Translations under genes and position numbers: made by a program
Notes under the pieces: model-generated
What the model saw: the letters and a program-made list of their open reading frames with translations, nothing else
Told to the model about the DNA's origin: nothing
Databases searched by the model: none
From: Deltaproteobacteria bacterium
Lineage (GTDB): Bacteria; Desulfobacterota; Binatia; UBA9968
NCBI GenBank assembly: GCA_016874755.1
Contig: VGTH01000002.1
Span: 124,501 to 188,500, forward strand
Reading direction: 5' to 3'
Length of the DNA: 64,000 nt
Part shown: piece after piece, positions 1-8,026 of the stretch
Position numbering within the stretch: the first letter of the stretch is position 1
Layout of the letters: each line of letters opens with the position of its first letter

Positions 1-1
1 A

Positions 2-676
2 GAACGACGCGTTTACGACAAGGCCGGCTACAAGGGCAAAGAAAAGTTCGGCATCAACCCGGCGCTGATCATCATCGACGTCATCACCGGTTTCACTGGC
101 ACCAAACCGATGCCGGTGATGGAAGCCATCGATGAATTCCCGACGAGCTGCGGTCAAGTCGCCTGGGACGCGCTGCCGAAGATCAAAGAATTGCTGCATG
201 CCTGCCGCGACGCGCAGATTCCGGTGGTCTATTCGACCAGCGATCCGGAATTCAAAGCGGCCTTCGGCAACGCGACGAAGCGCGGCACGGACAAGACCGA
301 TTTTGAAAAGCTCGCTGTCGAATTTCCCGAGATGATCAAGCCGCGCGACGATGAATTCATCGTGCGCAAAGCCAGAGCCAGCGCGTTCTTTGGCACGCAC
401 TTGATCACCTATCTCGTGCGCAAAAACATCGACACATTACTAATTGCCGGCACCAGCACCTGCGGCTGCGTGCGCGGCACGGTGCTCGATGGATATTCGT
501 ATGGCTATCCGGTATTTCCGGTTGAAGAATGCATCTTCGATCGCTCGCGCACATCGCACTTGGTCAACCTCTTCGAGATGAACGCCAAATACGCTTCGGT
601 CATCCAGCTCTCCGAAGCGCTCGACTACGTCGGCAAGATCAAACGGATGGAAGGCCGAAAGACACTGGCGAGCTAA
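2..676 (+). CDS. Isochorismatase-family cysteine hydrolase, 5' end cut by window edge
   Basis: The open frame enters from the left edge (first whole codon at base 2), so the true start lies outside; an internal ATG at 110 is not the start because the conserved strand ALIIIDVITGF lies upstream of it. The catalytic triad of the cysteine hydrolase (isochorismatase/N-carbamoylsarcosine amidase) fold is visible: Asp in LIIIDV, Lys in FIVRKARASAFFGT and Cys in GTSTCGCVRGT. The family cleaves amide or vinyl-ether bonds in the cytoplasm. Family membership is clear; the substrate is unknown. It is followed on the same strand by an M24 peptidase and an ornithine cyclodeaminase homologue, which suggests breakdown of a nitrogen-containing compound. 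Confidence 0.88.
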   Translation, partial: ERRVYDKAGYKGKEKFGINPALIIIDVITGFTGTKPMPVMEAIDEFPTSCGQVAWDALPKIKELLHACRDAQIPVVYSTSDPEFKAAFGNATKRGTDKTDFEKLAVEFPEMIKPRDDEFIVRKARASAFFGTHLITYLVRKNIDTLLIAGTSTCGCVRGTVLDGYSYGYPVFPVEECIFDRSRTSHLVNLFEMNAKYASVIQLSEALDYVGKIKRMEGRKTLAS

Positions 677-689
677 CCGAATAATCACT

Positions 690-760
690 CACCACGAAGG
701 ACTCGAAGTGCACGAAGGTTTCAGACGAGCAATTTTCCGAACTTCGTGTTCTTCGTGGTG
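690..760. repeat. Intergenic palindrome, CACCACGAAG family
   Basis: Perfect 10-bp inverted ends CACCACGAAG (690-699) and CTTCGTGGTG (751-760) enclose degenerate copies of the words CGAAG and CTTCGTG. It sits between two co-directional genes and could fold into a long hairpin in the transcript. A partial copy lies at 7820-7845. Confidence 0.8.
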
Positions 761-813
761 TAATCAGTTCTTCGACTCGGCTACGACCGCCGAGTTGTAA
801 GGAGAAGACCCTC

Positions 814-1950
814 ATGGCAACCGAATCCCCTTTCGTCGATCAAGAATATTCAGACCGCTACGCCCGCGCCCAAGCGCTGATGCAGCGCGACGGCCTCGAC
901 GCGCTGGTGGTCTCCGAGAAAAACAACTACTGGTACTTCAGCGGCCTGATCAGCTACCAGCTCGATCACATCCAACGCCCGCAGATTTGCATCCTGCCGA
1001 AAACCGGCAAGCCGCTCCTGATCGTCTACGGCAACGATAAAGCCAAGGCCAAGGCTCTGCCCTGGGTCGGCGAAGTGCGCTCCTACACCGACGTGCCGTT
1101 CCCGCAGGAAATGATTGCGGCGTCGATCAAAGAAATGGGCTTAGGTGAGTCCAAGCTCGGCTTCGAGTTGGGCGACGATCAACGGCTGGGCATTCCCGTT
1201 AACTATCTTTCCGGCCTCACCGAAGCTCTCCCCAAAGCGCAGATCAAAGATGGCAGCGCCGCGTTGAACGAATTGCGCACCATTAAAAGCGCTCGTGAAA
1301 TTGAGTTCATGCGCAAGGCCTGTGAGATTTCCGTCAAAGCCTACGACCGCTGTTTGCCGAAACTCAAACCGGGCATGACGCGCCGCGAAGTCGCCGACAA
1401 CTTGTACATCTCGATGATCGAAGAAGGCGCCCATCCGCGCCATCCGGGATTTCTAATGTTGAACTCGTCGACCCGCTACGACGACCGCGTCTACAAAAAG
1501 GGCGACCGCATGATCGCCGACTTCGGCGCCTGCTACGAAGGCTACTACGGCGACATTACGAGAATGGCGATCTTCGGCGCACCGACCGAAGAGCACAAAA
1601 AAGACCACGAAACCGCCTGCGACGTTATTGATCTCTGCTTTGAGTCGATGAAGCTCGGCACCCCGCTCGCCGAAGTCTCGCGCGTGGCGAATCGTGAACT
1701 AGTTAAGCGTGGCTATGAAGCCGTCGACAGCCCAAAGCGCATCGGCCACGGATTAGGCATGTCGCGCGCCGAGCCGCCGTCGCTAAACGAAGTCGAAACC
1801 GAAGTTTACCGGCCAGGAATGGTGCTCGCGTTGGAGCCCAAAGTGCGCTCGAAAACCAGCGCCGTGCATTTGGAAGAAGACGTATTGATAACGGAAAAGG
1901 GGCAGGAATTCCTAACCACGGGTTGCCGCCGCCTAGACGTGATCAAATAA
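814..1950 (+). CDS. M24 metallopeptidase, creatinase/Xaa-Pro aminopeptidase type
   Basis: A 378-residue protein with an N-terminal creatinase-like domain (about 15-155) and a C-terminal pita-bread domain. All five metal ligands of M24 enzymes can be placed: D236 and D247 in DFGACYEGYYGDITR, H312 in IGHGLGM, E341 in ALEPKV and E355 in HLEEDVL. This predicts a two-metal hydrolase acting on Xaa-Pro bonds or, in the creatinase branch, C-N bonds of small amidino compounds. The ATG at 814 is preceded by AAGGAG nine bases upstream. No signal peptide, so cytoplasmic. With an isochorismatase-type hydrolase before it and a cyclodeaminase homologue after it, a role on a small N-containing metabolite is at least as likely as peptide turnover. 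Confidence 0.9.
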   Translation: MATESPFVDQEYSDRYARAQALMQRDGLDALVVSEKNNYWYFSGLISYQLDHIQRPQICILPKTGKPLLIVYGNDKAKAKALPWVGEVRSYTDVPFPQEMIAASIKEMGLGESKLGFELGDDQRLGIPVNYLSGLTEALPKAQIKDGSAALNELRTIKSAREIEFMRKACEISVKAYDRCLPKLKPGMTRREVADNLYISMIEEGAHPRHPGFLMLNSSTRYDDRVYKKGDRMIADFGACYEGYYGDITRMAIFGAPTEEHKKDHETACDVIDLCFESMKLGTPLAEVSRVANRELVKRGYEAVDSPKRIGHGLGMSRAEPPSLNEVETEVYRPGMVLALEPKVRSKTSAVHLEEDVLITEKGQEFLTTGCRRLDVIK

Positions 1951-2000
1951 TTGCTCAACAACGGCTGTTGTGGGGGCGACCGGCTGGCGCGCCCGCGCCC

Positions 2001-2037
2001 CGAACTCTGCGCCCTCCGCGCCTCAGCGCGAGAAAAA
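2001..2037. repeat. Half copy of the CTCTGCGCC / GCGCGAGA intergenic repeat
   Basis: Reads CGAACTCTGCGCCCTCCGCG followed by CCTCAGCGCGAGA, matching the right arm of the full palindromes at 10930-11006 and 52827-52908. The left arm is missing here. It lies just before the cyclodeaminase-family start. Confidence 0.7.
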
Positions 2038-2051
2038 TCCGAGGAACTAAC

Positions 2052-3047
2052 ATGAACCAAAAAGGCATCCTCTACCTCTCCAACGACGACGTAAAAAAAG
2101 TCCTCGACTTGGGCCGTGCCATCGAGATCACCGAGCAAGCGCTGCGCGATCACAGCGAAGGCCGGGTCATCTGGTCGACGCCGGAAGACTTCGCCATCAA
2201 ACCCGACGAAGGCTGGCAGTCCTGGGTCACCGGTTGCGCGCTCAAAACTTCCCCCGTGGCCGGCTTTCGCATCCGGTCGATCAAAGCCGCCGGCGGCAGC
2301 CGCGACGTGTCGCGCCCACCGCGCGGGCCGCGCCGCGTGTTGATTCTCAGCGACCTCGAAGGCGGCGAGATCGTCGCCTTCATGGACGAAGACTGGTGCC
2401 ACGCCGTGCGCACCGCCGCCGCAGCCACGGTAGCTATGCGCGTGCTGGCGCGCAAAGGCGCCAGCACCATGGCCATGCTCGGCGCCGGCGACACGGCCCG
2501 CGCCGCCGTGCCGGTGATGGCCAAGGCATTCAACCTAAAAGAAATACGCGTCACCTCGCGCACGCCCGAGTCGCGGCAGAACTATGCGAAAGAAGTCGGC
2601 AAAGAGTACGGCTTGAACATTAAGCCGGTGGAGTCGACGGAGGAAGCGTTAAAAGACGCTGATGTCGTAATCTCCGCGACAACAACTTCGACGCCATTCG
2701 TCAAAGAGTCCTGGCTCGGCGAAGGCATCACCGTCTACTCCATCGGCAAGCACCAGGAAATGGAAAGCTCGATCTACAAAAACGCCGACAAGTTCGTCGT
2801 CGACAGCTGGCTCCATTGCAAAAACAAATCCGACATGCAGCGCATGCTCAAAGAAAATTATCTGAGCGAAAAAGACCTCTACGCCGAGCTGCCCGAGCTA
2901 CTTTCAGGAAAGAAAGCCAGCCGCCAGTCAGACAAAGAACGGGTCTTCATCCGCGCCATTGGTCTCGTCAATCAAGACATCGCCATGGCGAACACGATCT
3001 ATCAGAGCGCATTGGAGAAGGGTATCGGGACGAGATTGCCTTACTGA
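2052..3047 (+). CDS. Ornithine cyclodeaminase / mu-crystallin family protein
   Basis: A 331-residue protein. The frame is open from 1923, but the ATG at 2052 with GAGGA just upstream fits the family start, and the bases before it belong to an intergenic repeat. The Rossmann nucleotide-binding loop is seen as MLGAGDTARA near residue 140, followed by the strand IRVTSRTPES, as in NAD(P)-dependent ornithine cyclodeaminase, alanine dehydrogenase and imine reductase relatives. The fold predicts amino-acid deamination or imine reduction in the cytoplasm; the substrate cannot be read from the sequence. It follows the M24 gene by about 100 bases on the same strand. Confidence 0.87.
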   Translation: MNQKGILYLSNDDVKKVLDLGRAIEITEQALRDHSEGRVIWSTPEDFAIKPDEGWQSWVTGCALKTSPVAGFRIRSIKAAGGSRDVSRPPRGPRRVLILSDLEGGEIVAFMDEDWCHAVRTAAAATVAMRVLARKGASTMAMLGAGDTARAAVPVMAKAFNLKEIRVTSRTPESRQNYAKEVGKEYGLNIKPVESTEEALKDADVVISATTTSTPFVKESWLGEGITVYSIGKHQEMESSIYKNADKFVVDSWLHCKNKSDMQRMLKENYLSEKDLYAELPELLSGKKASRQSDKERVFIRAIGLVNQDIAMANTIYQSALEKGIGTRLPY

Positions 3048-3110
3048 CTTTGATTCCCTGATTCGATTCTCAGACGAGAAAACAATCCACAACTCGTGCA
3101 AGGGCGACCA

Positions 3111-3185
3111 ATTCCGACTGCCTCTCCCTCTGGGAGAGGATAGAGGTGAGGGCGCGTTGTGGCACGATCCTGCCGCGCTTCGATC
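3111..3185. repeat. CCCTCACC-type intergenic element, left two thirds
   Basis: Contains the perfect stem CCTCTCCC (3121-3128) / GGGAGAGG (3132-3139), then GAGGTGAGGGCGCGTTGTGG. The same arrangement, about three quarters identical by eye, appears at 63034-63150. It lies between the convergent cyclodeaminase-family and Rieske genes. Confidence 0.75.
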
Positions 3186-4456
3186 TACCCCCCCGCGCGT
3201 AACCCATTCCCGTGCTTGGCGATCATCGCCTCGAAATCATCCACTGCCGTATTCACGTCCATGGCCCGCACGCCATAGATGTCCCCGTGCGACGCGGGAA
3301 AAGGCTCGATGCCTTGCTGGAGCTCGCGCGCCAGATTCATCAGCCGGCGCCGCGCCGTGATGATCGCGAGGTCACTGGTGCCGAGGTGCTCTTTCCGGCG
3401 GTCGTAGACCGGACCCATGCTTTCCTGTATCGCGCGATCCTGATCGTTGACGCCCCAGATTCCTGTGTAGCTCGTCGCGCGTTGGATTTTACGATCGAGC
3501 AGATAGTCGTTCTCCATGTTGCGCTTCGGAATGAACGTGCCAGGGATCAGCTCAGGCGGAAACGAGCGGCCCGTGCGGCGCGGCTCGATGTCCTTTTCGG
3601 TCAACGGCCGCTCGGGGTGGTAGGAAATGTAAAACGTCATCGTGCGATGGTCGTCCACCGGAATCCAGGCCCGTCCGCCGGCTGGAAACCGTATGAACGG
3701 GATCAGGCTATAGGTCGGCAGCAAAGCCTGGGTGACGCGCCAATTGTAGGTGCCCTCGCCCACGGTGCGACGGGCGCCGTAGCGAAAGCCGTAGTCGGTG
3801 TCGTTCACGATGATCTTGGGCGACCTGTCCAGCGCCTTCTGCCGCGGATCGATGGCGCTGCCGTCGCCATTGGGCGAAGCCGCCGGGTCGAGATACGTGT
3901 GCAGGAACGATGCGTGGGAGCTGTCGATGTCGCCTTCGTACCCCTGTAGGAAGTTGGTCTCCTGATACCACTTCGACACCGAGCGGTGACTATCGGGGAC
4001 TTGAGTCCACTCCAACTTGGGTAGCTCGGCGTGGAGATGTTGGGGACCCATGTAAACCCAGATCAGGCCGCCGTGCAGCGCCGTCGGGTAAGATGTAATG
4101 TGGATTTTGTCTTTGAAGTTGCTCTCGGCCGGTTCCGAAGGCATGTCGACGCAGTTGCCGGCGACGTCAAACTTCCAGCCATGATAGACACAGCGAATGC
4201 CGCACTCCTCGTTGCGCCCAAAATAGAGCGACGCGCCCCGGTGCGGGCAGTGCGCCTCGACGACGCCGATTTCGCCGTTTGAGTCGCGAAACGCGACGAG
4301 GTCCTCACCCAACAGCCGCAAGCGCACAGGCGGGCAATCCGCCTCGGGCAACTCCTCAGGCAGCATCGCTGGCAGCCAGAAGCGCCGAAACAGCTCGCCC
4401 ATGGGCGTCCCTGGCCCGACCCGACACGCAAATTCGTTGTCTTCTCTGGTTAACAC
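3185..4456 (-). CDS. Rieske aromatic ring-hydroxylating oxygenase, large subunit
   Basis: A 423-residue protein. The N-terminal Rieske [2Fe-2S] site is complete (C70-P-H72 and C89-V-Y-H92), and the C-terminal catalytic domain shows the mononuclear iron ligands in EGDIDSSHASFLH (H181 and H186, with acidic residues just before). The sequence resembles the phthalate 4,5-dioxygenase/O-demethylase branch, which hydroxylates or demethylates an aromatic carboxylate using electrons from a separate reductase. No reductase is adjacent. The start is a GTG at 4456, supported by GGGAGGT three bases upstream. The only genes beside it are solute-binding and cupin proteins, so the electron donor must be encoded elsewhere. 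Confidence 0.9.
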   Translation of the reverse strand: MLTREDNEFACRVGPGTPMGELFRRFWLPAMLPEELPEADCPPVRLRLLGEDLVAFRDSNGEIGVVEAHCPHRGASLYFGRNEECGIRCVYHGWKFDVAGNCVDMPSEPAESNFKDKIHITSYPTALHGGLIWVYMGPQHLHAELPKLEWTQVPDSHRSVSKWYQETNFLQGYEGDIDSSHASFLHTYLDPAASPNGDGSAIDPRQKALDRSPKIIVNDTDYGFRYGARRTVGEGTYNWRVTQALLPTYSLIPFIRFPAGGRAWIPVDDHRTMTFYISYHPERPLTEKDIEPRRTGRSFPPELIPGTFIPKRNMENDYLLDRKIQRATSYTGIWGVNDQDRAIQESMGPVYDRRKEHLGTSDLAIITARRRLMNLARELQQGIEPFPASHGDIYGVRAMDVNTAVDDFEAMIAKHGNGLRAGG

Positions 4457-4607
4457 CGCACCTCCCGTGCGAGGAACTTTCTGACCGGGGATTTATCGCC
4501 GAACCGGCGAGGCTGTCAAACGTCGGAGGTTTGGCTGAATTGCGTTGGCGTACTCATGGCAAATCGTAGCCGCGCTGCCTGCACACTATATGATTAGCTG
4601 TCGGCGC

Positions 4608-5612
4608 CTATCTGATCTGAAAGATCTCGCGCCAGAGTTTCTGATACTTCGGATAATCCTTGCCGTCCTCGACGCCTAGGAAATAAACCTTCGTCGGTCG
4701 GCTTTTTTCCACCGGCTCAACCTTCGGATGAGCCGGCGTCTCGCCGGCCTGGGCGTAAACCTTCTGACCTTCTTCGCTAATCAGCCAGCGTGCCCAGAGT
4801 AGCGCGGCGTTGGGATGCCGCGAATCTCTTAGCACCGTTACGGTGCCGCCAACGTGGCCGACCCCTTCGGAGAACATCATTTGCAGCGGGCTGCCTTGCT
4901 TGACGCGCGGTGGAAAATGATGGCCGTAGCAAGTGACACAGACATCGGCCTGGCCGGCGGCGAGCAGTTCAATCAACTGTGAGTGGCCGCGGTGGAATTC
5001 GGGATTGTTCGCGGCGATCTTCTTGAAAAGTTCGACGGCTTTTTCGTCGCTGTTGTATTTGTACTTGGCGAGGCCCATGAGCAACTGAAAGTCACGCGGT
5101 TCCGCTGCCAAGCGTTTATTCCAGCGAGGGTCCGCGAAATCTTCGAACTGCTTGGGCTCTTCGCCTTTCTTCACCCGAGCAGTATTCCAGCCAGCGACGA
5201 AATATTCCGTATCCGTCGCCACCCAATAACTGCCCTTCATGCCGGCCGGATACGCCGCTGCTTCGGGCAGGTTGATGTCGTTCAACAGGTTCTGTTCCTT
5301 TAATTGCTGCAAATAAACCTGCGTACCGCCAAAGACGTCGCCAAGCACCTTGCCGCCGCGCGCCTCGGTAATCGCGCGCGCGACCAGTTTGTCGGAGGTC
5401 GCATCGACATGCTCGATGGTGATACCTGGAAAACGTTTGCGAAACGCCGGAAACACAACCTCCTCGGTCTTTGCCGACAGCGGAGCGTAAATCGAAACTT
5501 TCCCCTCTTTCCGCGCCCGCTGGTACAACTCGTCCAGCGATTGGGCTCCGCCAAAAGAAGGAAACAACAAGGCAAGAACTAGCAAACTCACAAACAGGCG
5601 ACCAAGGGTCAT
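4608..5612 (-). CDS. Periplasmic solute-binding protein, iron/spermidine-type ABC family
   Basis: A 334-residue exported protein. The ATG at 5612 is chosen because it follows GGGGGGTGG and opens a good signal peptide (MTLGRLFVSLLVLALLF, cleavage near FGGAQS); the frame runs further upstream only through an AT-rich intergenic repeat. The segments KVSIYAPLSAKTEEVVFPAF and GDVFGGTQVYLQQLKEQ, plus the late GVEDGKDYPKYQKLWREIF, are typical of family 1 extracellular solute-binding proteins that bind Fe(III) or small organic ligands for ABC import. No permease or ATPase gene is next to it. It is transcribed away from a divergent NitT/TauT-type binding protein, with a double-cupin gene between. Confidence 0.85.
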   Translation of the reverse strand: MTLGRLFVSLLVLALLFPSFGGAQSLDELYQRARKEGKVSIYAPLSAKTEEVVFPAFRKRFPGITIEHVDATSDKLVARAITEARGGKVLGDVFGGTQVYLQQLKEQNLLNDINLPEAAAYPAGMKGSYWVATDTEYFVAGWNTARVKKGEEPKQFEDFADPRWNKRLAAEPRDFQLLMGLAKYKYNSDEKAVELFKKIAANNPEFHRGHSQLIELLAAGQADVCVTCYGHHFPPRVKQGSPLQMMFSEGVGHVGGTVTVLRDSRHPNAALLWARWLISEEGQKVYAQAGETPAHPKVEPVEKSRPTKVYFLGVEDGKDYPKYQKLWREIFQIR

Positions 5613-5647
5613 GACCACCCCCCCGAAATCCGATTCCGACATTATCA

Positions 5648-5678
5648 ATTTTCCATTATCCATTTTCCATTATCCATT
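5648..5678. repeat. AT-rich tandem repeat, ATTTTCCATTATCC x2
   Basis: Two head-to-tail copies of the 14-mer ATTTTCCATTATCC (5648-5661, 5662-5675) and the beginning of a third. It lies between the solute-binding gene and the double-cupin gene and explains the false N-terminal extension of the former. Confidence 0.8.
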
Positions 5679-5690
5679 GTTCGTGCGCGC

Positions 5691-6743
5691 TCACATGTCG
5701 ACTTTCACCCCATTTTTCGCGCACTCATCAGCAAACATCTTTTTCATCCACTCATCGCTTTCTTCAAATTCGAGCTGCTCGACGCCCTGCTCTTCGCCTT
5801 GCACCGCGGTGTTGGCGTGCAGCGCAACAAACTTACAGGGCTGGTTGCCGGTATTGTAATGTTGATGCCACGAGCCGGCCGGTGGTGAAATCACCGTGCC
5901 CTCGTGCCAGTCGTAGCGCTGCGGTTTTTCGCCCTCGTGCCACATCAGCGTGTAGCCGGTGGAGTCGAGCAAAAAGACATGGGCGCCGGGGCCGTGGCGG
6001 TGGGCTTTTTTGTAGCGGCCGACGGGGAACTCAGACACATGGGCGAGCATCGAGCCGCCGGACATGTGGATGTACATGTTCTTGGTGCCCTTGCCGCGTT
6101 TTTCGCGGGCGACGAGATTGATCTTGCGGATATCGGGAATGAAGTTTGAGTGCAGTATGCCACCGTAGTATTCGGTGAAATATTTTCCTTCGCGAGAAAA
6201 GAACTCGCTGTCGCCGGGATCGAAGCGGTCTTTGAATTGGTAATTTGTATTGTAGATAAACTCCGGGTCGCGGTAGAGCTCAAAGGCAATCGGCTGGCTG
6301 GTGAGCGCAAAGTAGCGGCAAACCTCGGTGCCGCTGGCGTTGAAGTGCTGATGCCAAGCATTCAGAGGAATCGCGAAGGTGCTGCCGCGCTCCCATTCAA
6401 ATGTCCGCTTGGCGGTGCCGTCGTACCAAACCGTTGTGGCTCCACGGCCTGAAGCCACGGTGATGATCTCCTCATAGAGTTGGCGCTGGGGTTTGGTGCT
6501 CTTGCCCGGATCGATCTCGCAAATATAGCCGTCGGCTACCATCTGATCGGAGAATGTGCAGATGGCGCCCTTGCAATCTTTGCGTTTCCAGTAGCCCAGC
6601 TCGTGCGTGCGCACGTCTTGGACAAACTCACCGCCAACGATCGGCACGCCCTCGGACTGGATCCAGCTCTTGTAAGGGCTGTACTTGTCCCTCATGAACT
6701 GCACGTAGGGATGGACTTCGAATTCTTTTTGCGGCCCGGCCAT
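5691..6743 (-). CDS. Double-cupin protein
   Basis: A 350-residue protein with two cupin barrels (about 70-165 and 215-320). The ATG at 6743 is nine bases after AAGGAGG; a TTG at 6749 is too close to that site. The C-terminal barrel has a plausible metal site (KKAHRHGPGAHVF and GSWHQHYN). The N-terminal barrel has lost the first histidine pair (KSTKPQRQLYEEII) but keeps AWHQHFN. Bicupins of this size include gentisate-type ring-cleaving dioxygenases and oxalate decarboxylases, but the glutamate usual in the HxH...E motif is replaced here, so a dioxygenase call would be speculative. It shares a strand with a solute-binding gene and a Rieske oxygenase, which favours catabolism. Confidence 0.8.
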   Translation of the reverse strand: MAGPQKEFEVHPYVQFMRDKYSPYKSWIQSEGVPIVGGEFVQDVRTHELGYWKRKDCKGAICTFSDQMVADGYICEIDPGKSTKPQRQLYEEIITVASGRGATTVWYDGTAKRTFEWERGSTFAIPLNAWHQHFNASGTEVCRYFALTSQPIAFELYRDPEFIYNTNYQFKDRFDPGDSEFFSREGKYFTEYYGGILHSNFIPDIRKINLVAREKRGKGTKNMYIHMSGGSMLAHVSEFPVGRYKKAHRHGPGAHVFLLDSTGYTLMWHEGEKPQRYDWHEGTVISPPAGSWHQHYNTGNQPCKFVALHANTAVQGEEQGVEQLEFEESDEWMKKMFADECAKNGVKVDM

Positions 6744-6817
6744 GAACAATTACCTCCTTGACTTCAGGCTGAGGTTACTGCGATGTAATTGATTGTGTCA
6801 ACATAGAAAGGAAGCAG

Positions 6818-7810
6818 ATGAAACGAAAACTTTTGCTGGTCGTTGTCTCTATGTTTGTGGGCGTCATGGTCGATGCCGCCTCGGCTCAGCTTAGGCCGCT
6901 CAAAGTGACCTATTCGGCGATGAGTGCCGCTAGCTTGGTGACCTGGGTTGCCAAAGATGCAGGGATTTTTCAGAAACACGGGCTTGACGTCGGCTTGGTT
7001 TACATCGCCGGCGGCAGCATGGCGATGGCAACGACCATCGCTGGCGACACGCAAATTACGCAGGGCATCGGCTCGGGCGCCATTCTTGCCAAGCTCAGTG
7101 GTGCGGATACCGTCATGCTGGCGTCGATTCTCGACACGACCAATCAAAGCTTGATGGTCGTGCCGGACGTGCGCACTGCCCAAGATTTGCGCGGCAAGCG
7201 CCTGGGCGTGACGCGCTACGGCTCGCTCAGCGACTTCGGCATCCGGCGCTATCTTCAGACCGTCAACCTCGATCCGGAAAAAGACGTGCGCATCATGCAG
7301 ATCGGCGGTCTGCCGGAAATACTGGCGGCCATGCAAGGCGGCTCGATCCAAGGCGGCGCGATTTCATCGCCGACTCTCACGCGAGCCAAGATGCTCGGCT
7401 ACCGCGAGCTGATCGACCTTGGCACCCTTGGCATCAAGTATCCGGCCACCAGTTATATGACCACGGAAGCGTACATTAAGAGCAACCGGCCCAACGTGAC
7501 CAACTTTCTCAAGGCGATCGTAGAATCCGCCCATTTCGTCAAAGCTAACAAAGAAGTATCGATCAACGTCCTGCGCAAATATACTAAAACCAACGAAATG
7601 CCGATCCTCGAAGACACCTACAATATTTACGTGCAGCGCTATATCCGTTTGAACCCGGTTTCGTCGCCCGAAGAAGTGAAAACAATTCTCGATCAGGTCA
7701 AAGACAAAGACCCGCGCGCGCGCACGACGGACTACGACAGCTTTATTCGCGGCGATTTGCTGCGCGAGATTGAGCAGAGCGGGTTTATCAAGGCGCTGAG
7801 CAAGAGCTAG
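6818..7810 (+). CDS. NitT/TauT-family (NMT1/THI5-like) periplasmic binding protein
   Basis: A 330-residue protein with a clean signal peptide (MKRKLLLVVVSMFVGVMV, cleavage near ASAQL) and the SsuA/TauA/THI5 fold: the strand VTYSAMSAASLVTWVAKDAG, then GIFQKHGLDVGLVYIAGGS, and the hinge segment DLRGKRLGVTRYGSLSDFG. AGGAAGCAG precedes the ATG. Such proteins deliver sulfonates, nitrate, pyrimidines or aromatic acids to an ABC importer; which one is unknown. No permease or ATPase lies beside it. Immediately downstream is an RpiR regulator behind a repeat-rich gap. Confidence 0.88.
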   Translation: MKRKLLLVVVSMFVGVMVDAASAQLRPLKVTYSAMSAASLVTWVAKDAGIFQKHGLDVGLVYIAGGSMAMATTIAGDTQITQGIGSGAILAKLSGADTVMLASILDTTNQSLMVVPDVRTAQDLRGKRLGVTRYGSLSDFGIRRYLQTVNLDPEKDVRIMQIGGLPEILAAMQGGSIQGGAISSPTLTRAKMLGYRELIDLGTLGIKYPATSYMTTEAYIKSNRPNVTNFLKAIVESAHFVKANKEVSINVLRKYTKTNEMPILEDTYNIYVQRYIRLNPVSSPEEVKTILDQVKDKDPRARTTDYDSFIRGDLLREIEQSGFIKALSKS

Positions 7811-7819
7811 GCGAAGACT

Positions 7820-7845
7820 CACCACGAAGGAGACACGAAGTTAAG
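7820..7845. repeat. Partial CACCACGAAG repeat
   Basis: CACCACGAAGGAGACACGAAG, the left arm of the palindrome seen in full at 690-760; the matching right arm is absent. Confidence 0.65.
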
Positions 7846-7855
7846 CAACGATTTC

Positions 7856-7878
7856 GTAGGGTGCGCCGTGCGCACCAT
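7856..7878. repeat. GTAGGGTGCGC-type palindromic repeat
   Basis: GTAGGGTGCGCCGTGCGCACC, with GGTGCGC / GCGCACC self-complementarity. It is the same family as the longer hairpin at 61593-61644. Confidence 0.7.
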
Positions 7879-7983
7879 GCGAATTGTGGTACGCTTCGAC
7901 AAGCAGGCTGGTGGTACGTTCAATACGTCGTGCCTTGGGAGTTGGGCTACCACACCGGCCAGGTCGGCCGCTGTCTTCTCGTC

Positions 7984-8010
7984 TTGACATCATTTTTTCA
8001 CTACGATAAT
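7984..8010 (+). promoter_or_regulatory. Candidate sigma-70 promoter of the RpiR gene
   Basis: A consensus -35 box TTGACA (7984-7989) is followed 15 to 17 bases later by GATAAT/TAATTG (8005-8012). A start of transcription near 8017 would leave only about nine bases before the ATG at 8026, so the message would be almost leaderless. The spacing to GATAAT is shorter than ideal. Confidence 0.5.
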
Positions 8011-8026
8011 TGAAACAAAAGTTTCA
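8011..8026. promoter_or_regulatory. Candidate RpiR operator, TGAAAC-AAAA-GTTTCA
   Basis: A perfect 6-bp inverted repeat with a 4-base spacer ends on the A of the start codon and overlaps the expected transcription start. RpiR-type regulators often control their own promoters through such palindromes, so autoregulation is a fair inference. Confidence 0.5.

Noticed and set aside
1923-2051. 43-residue N-terminal extension of the cyclodeaminase-family protein
   Set aside because: It overlaps the end of the M24 gene and a repeat half-copy; the ATG at 2052 has a ribosome site.
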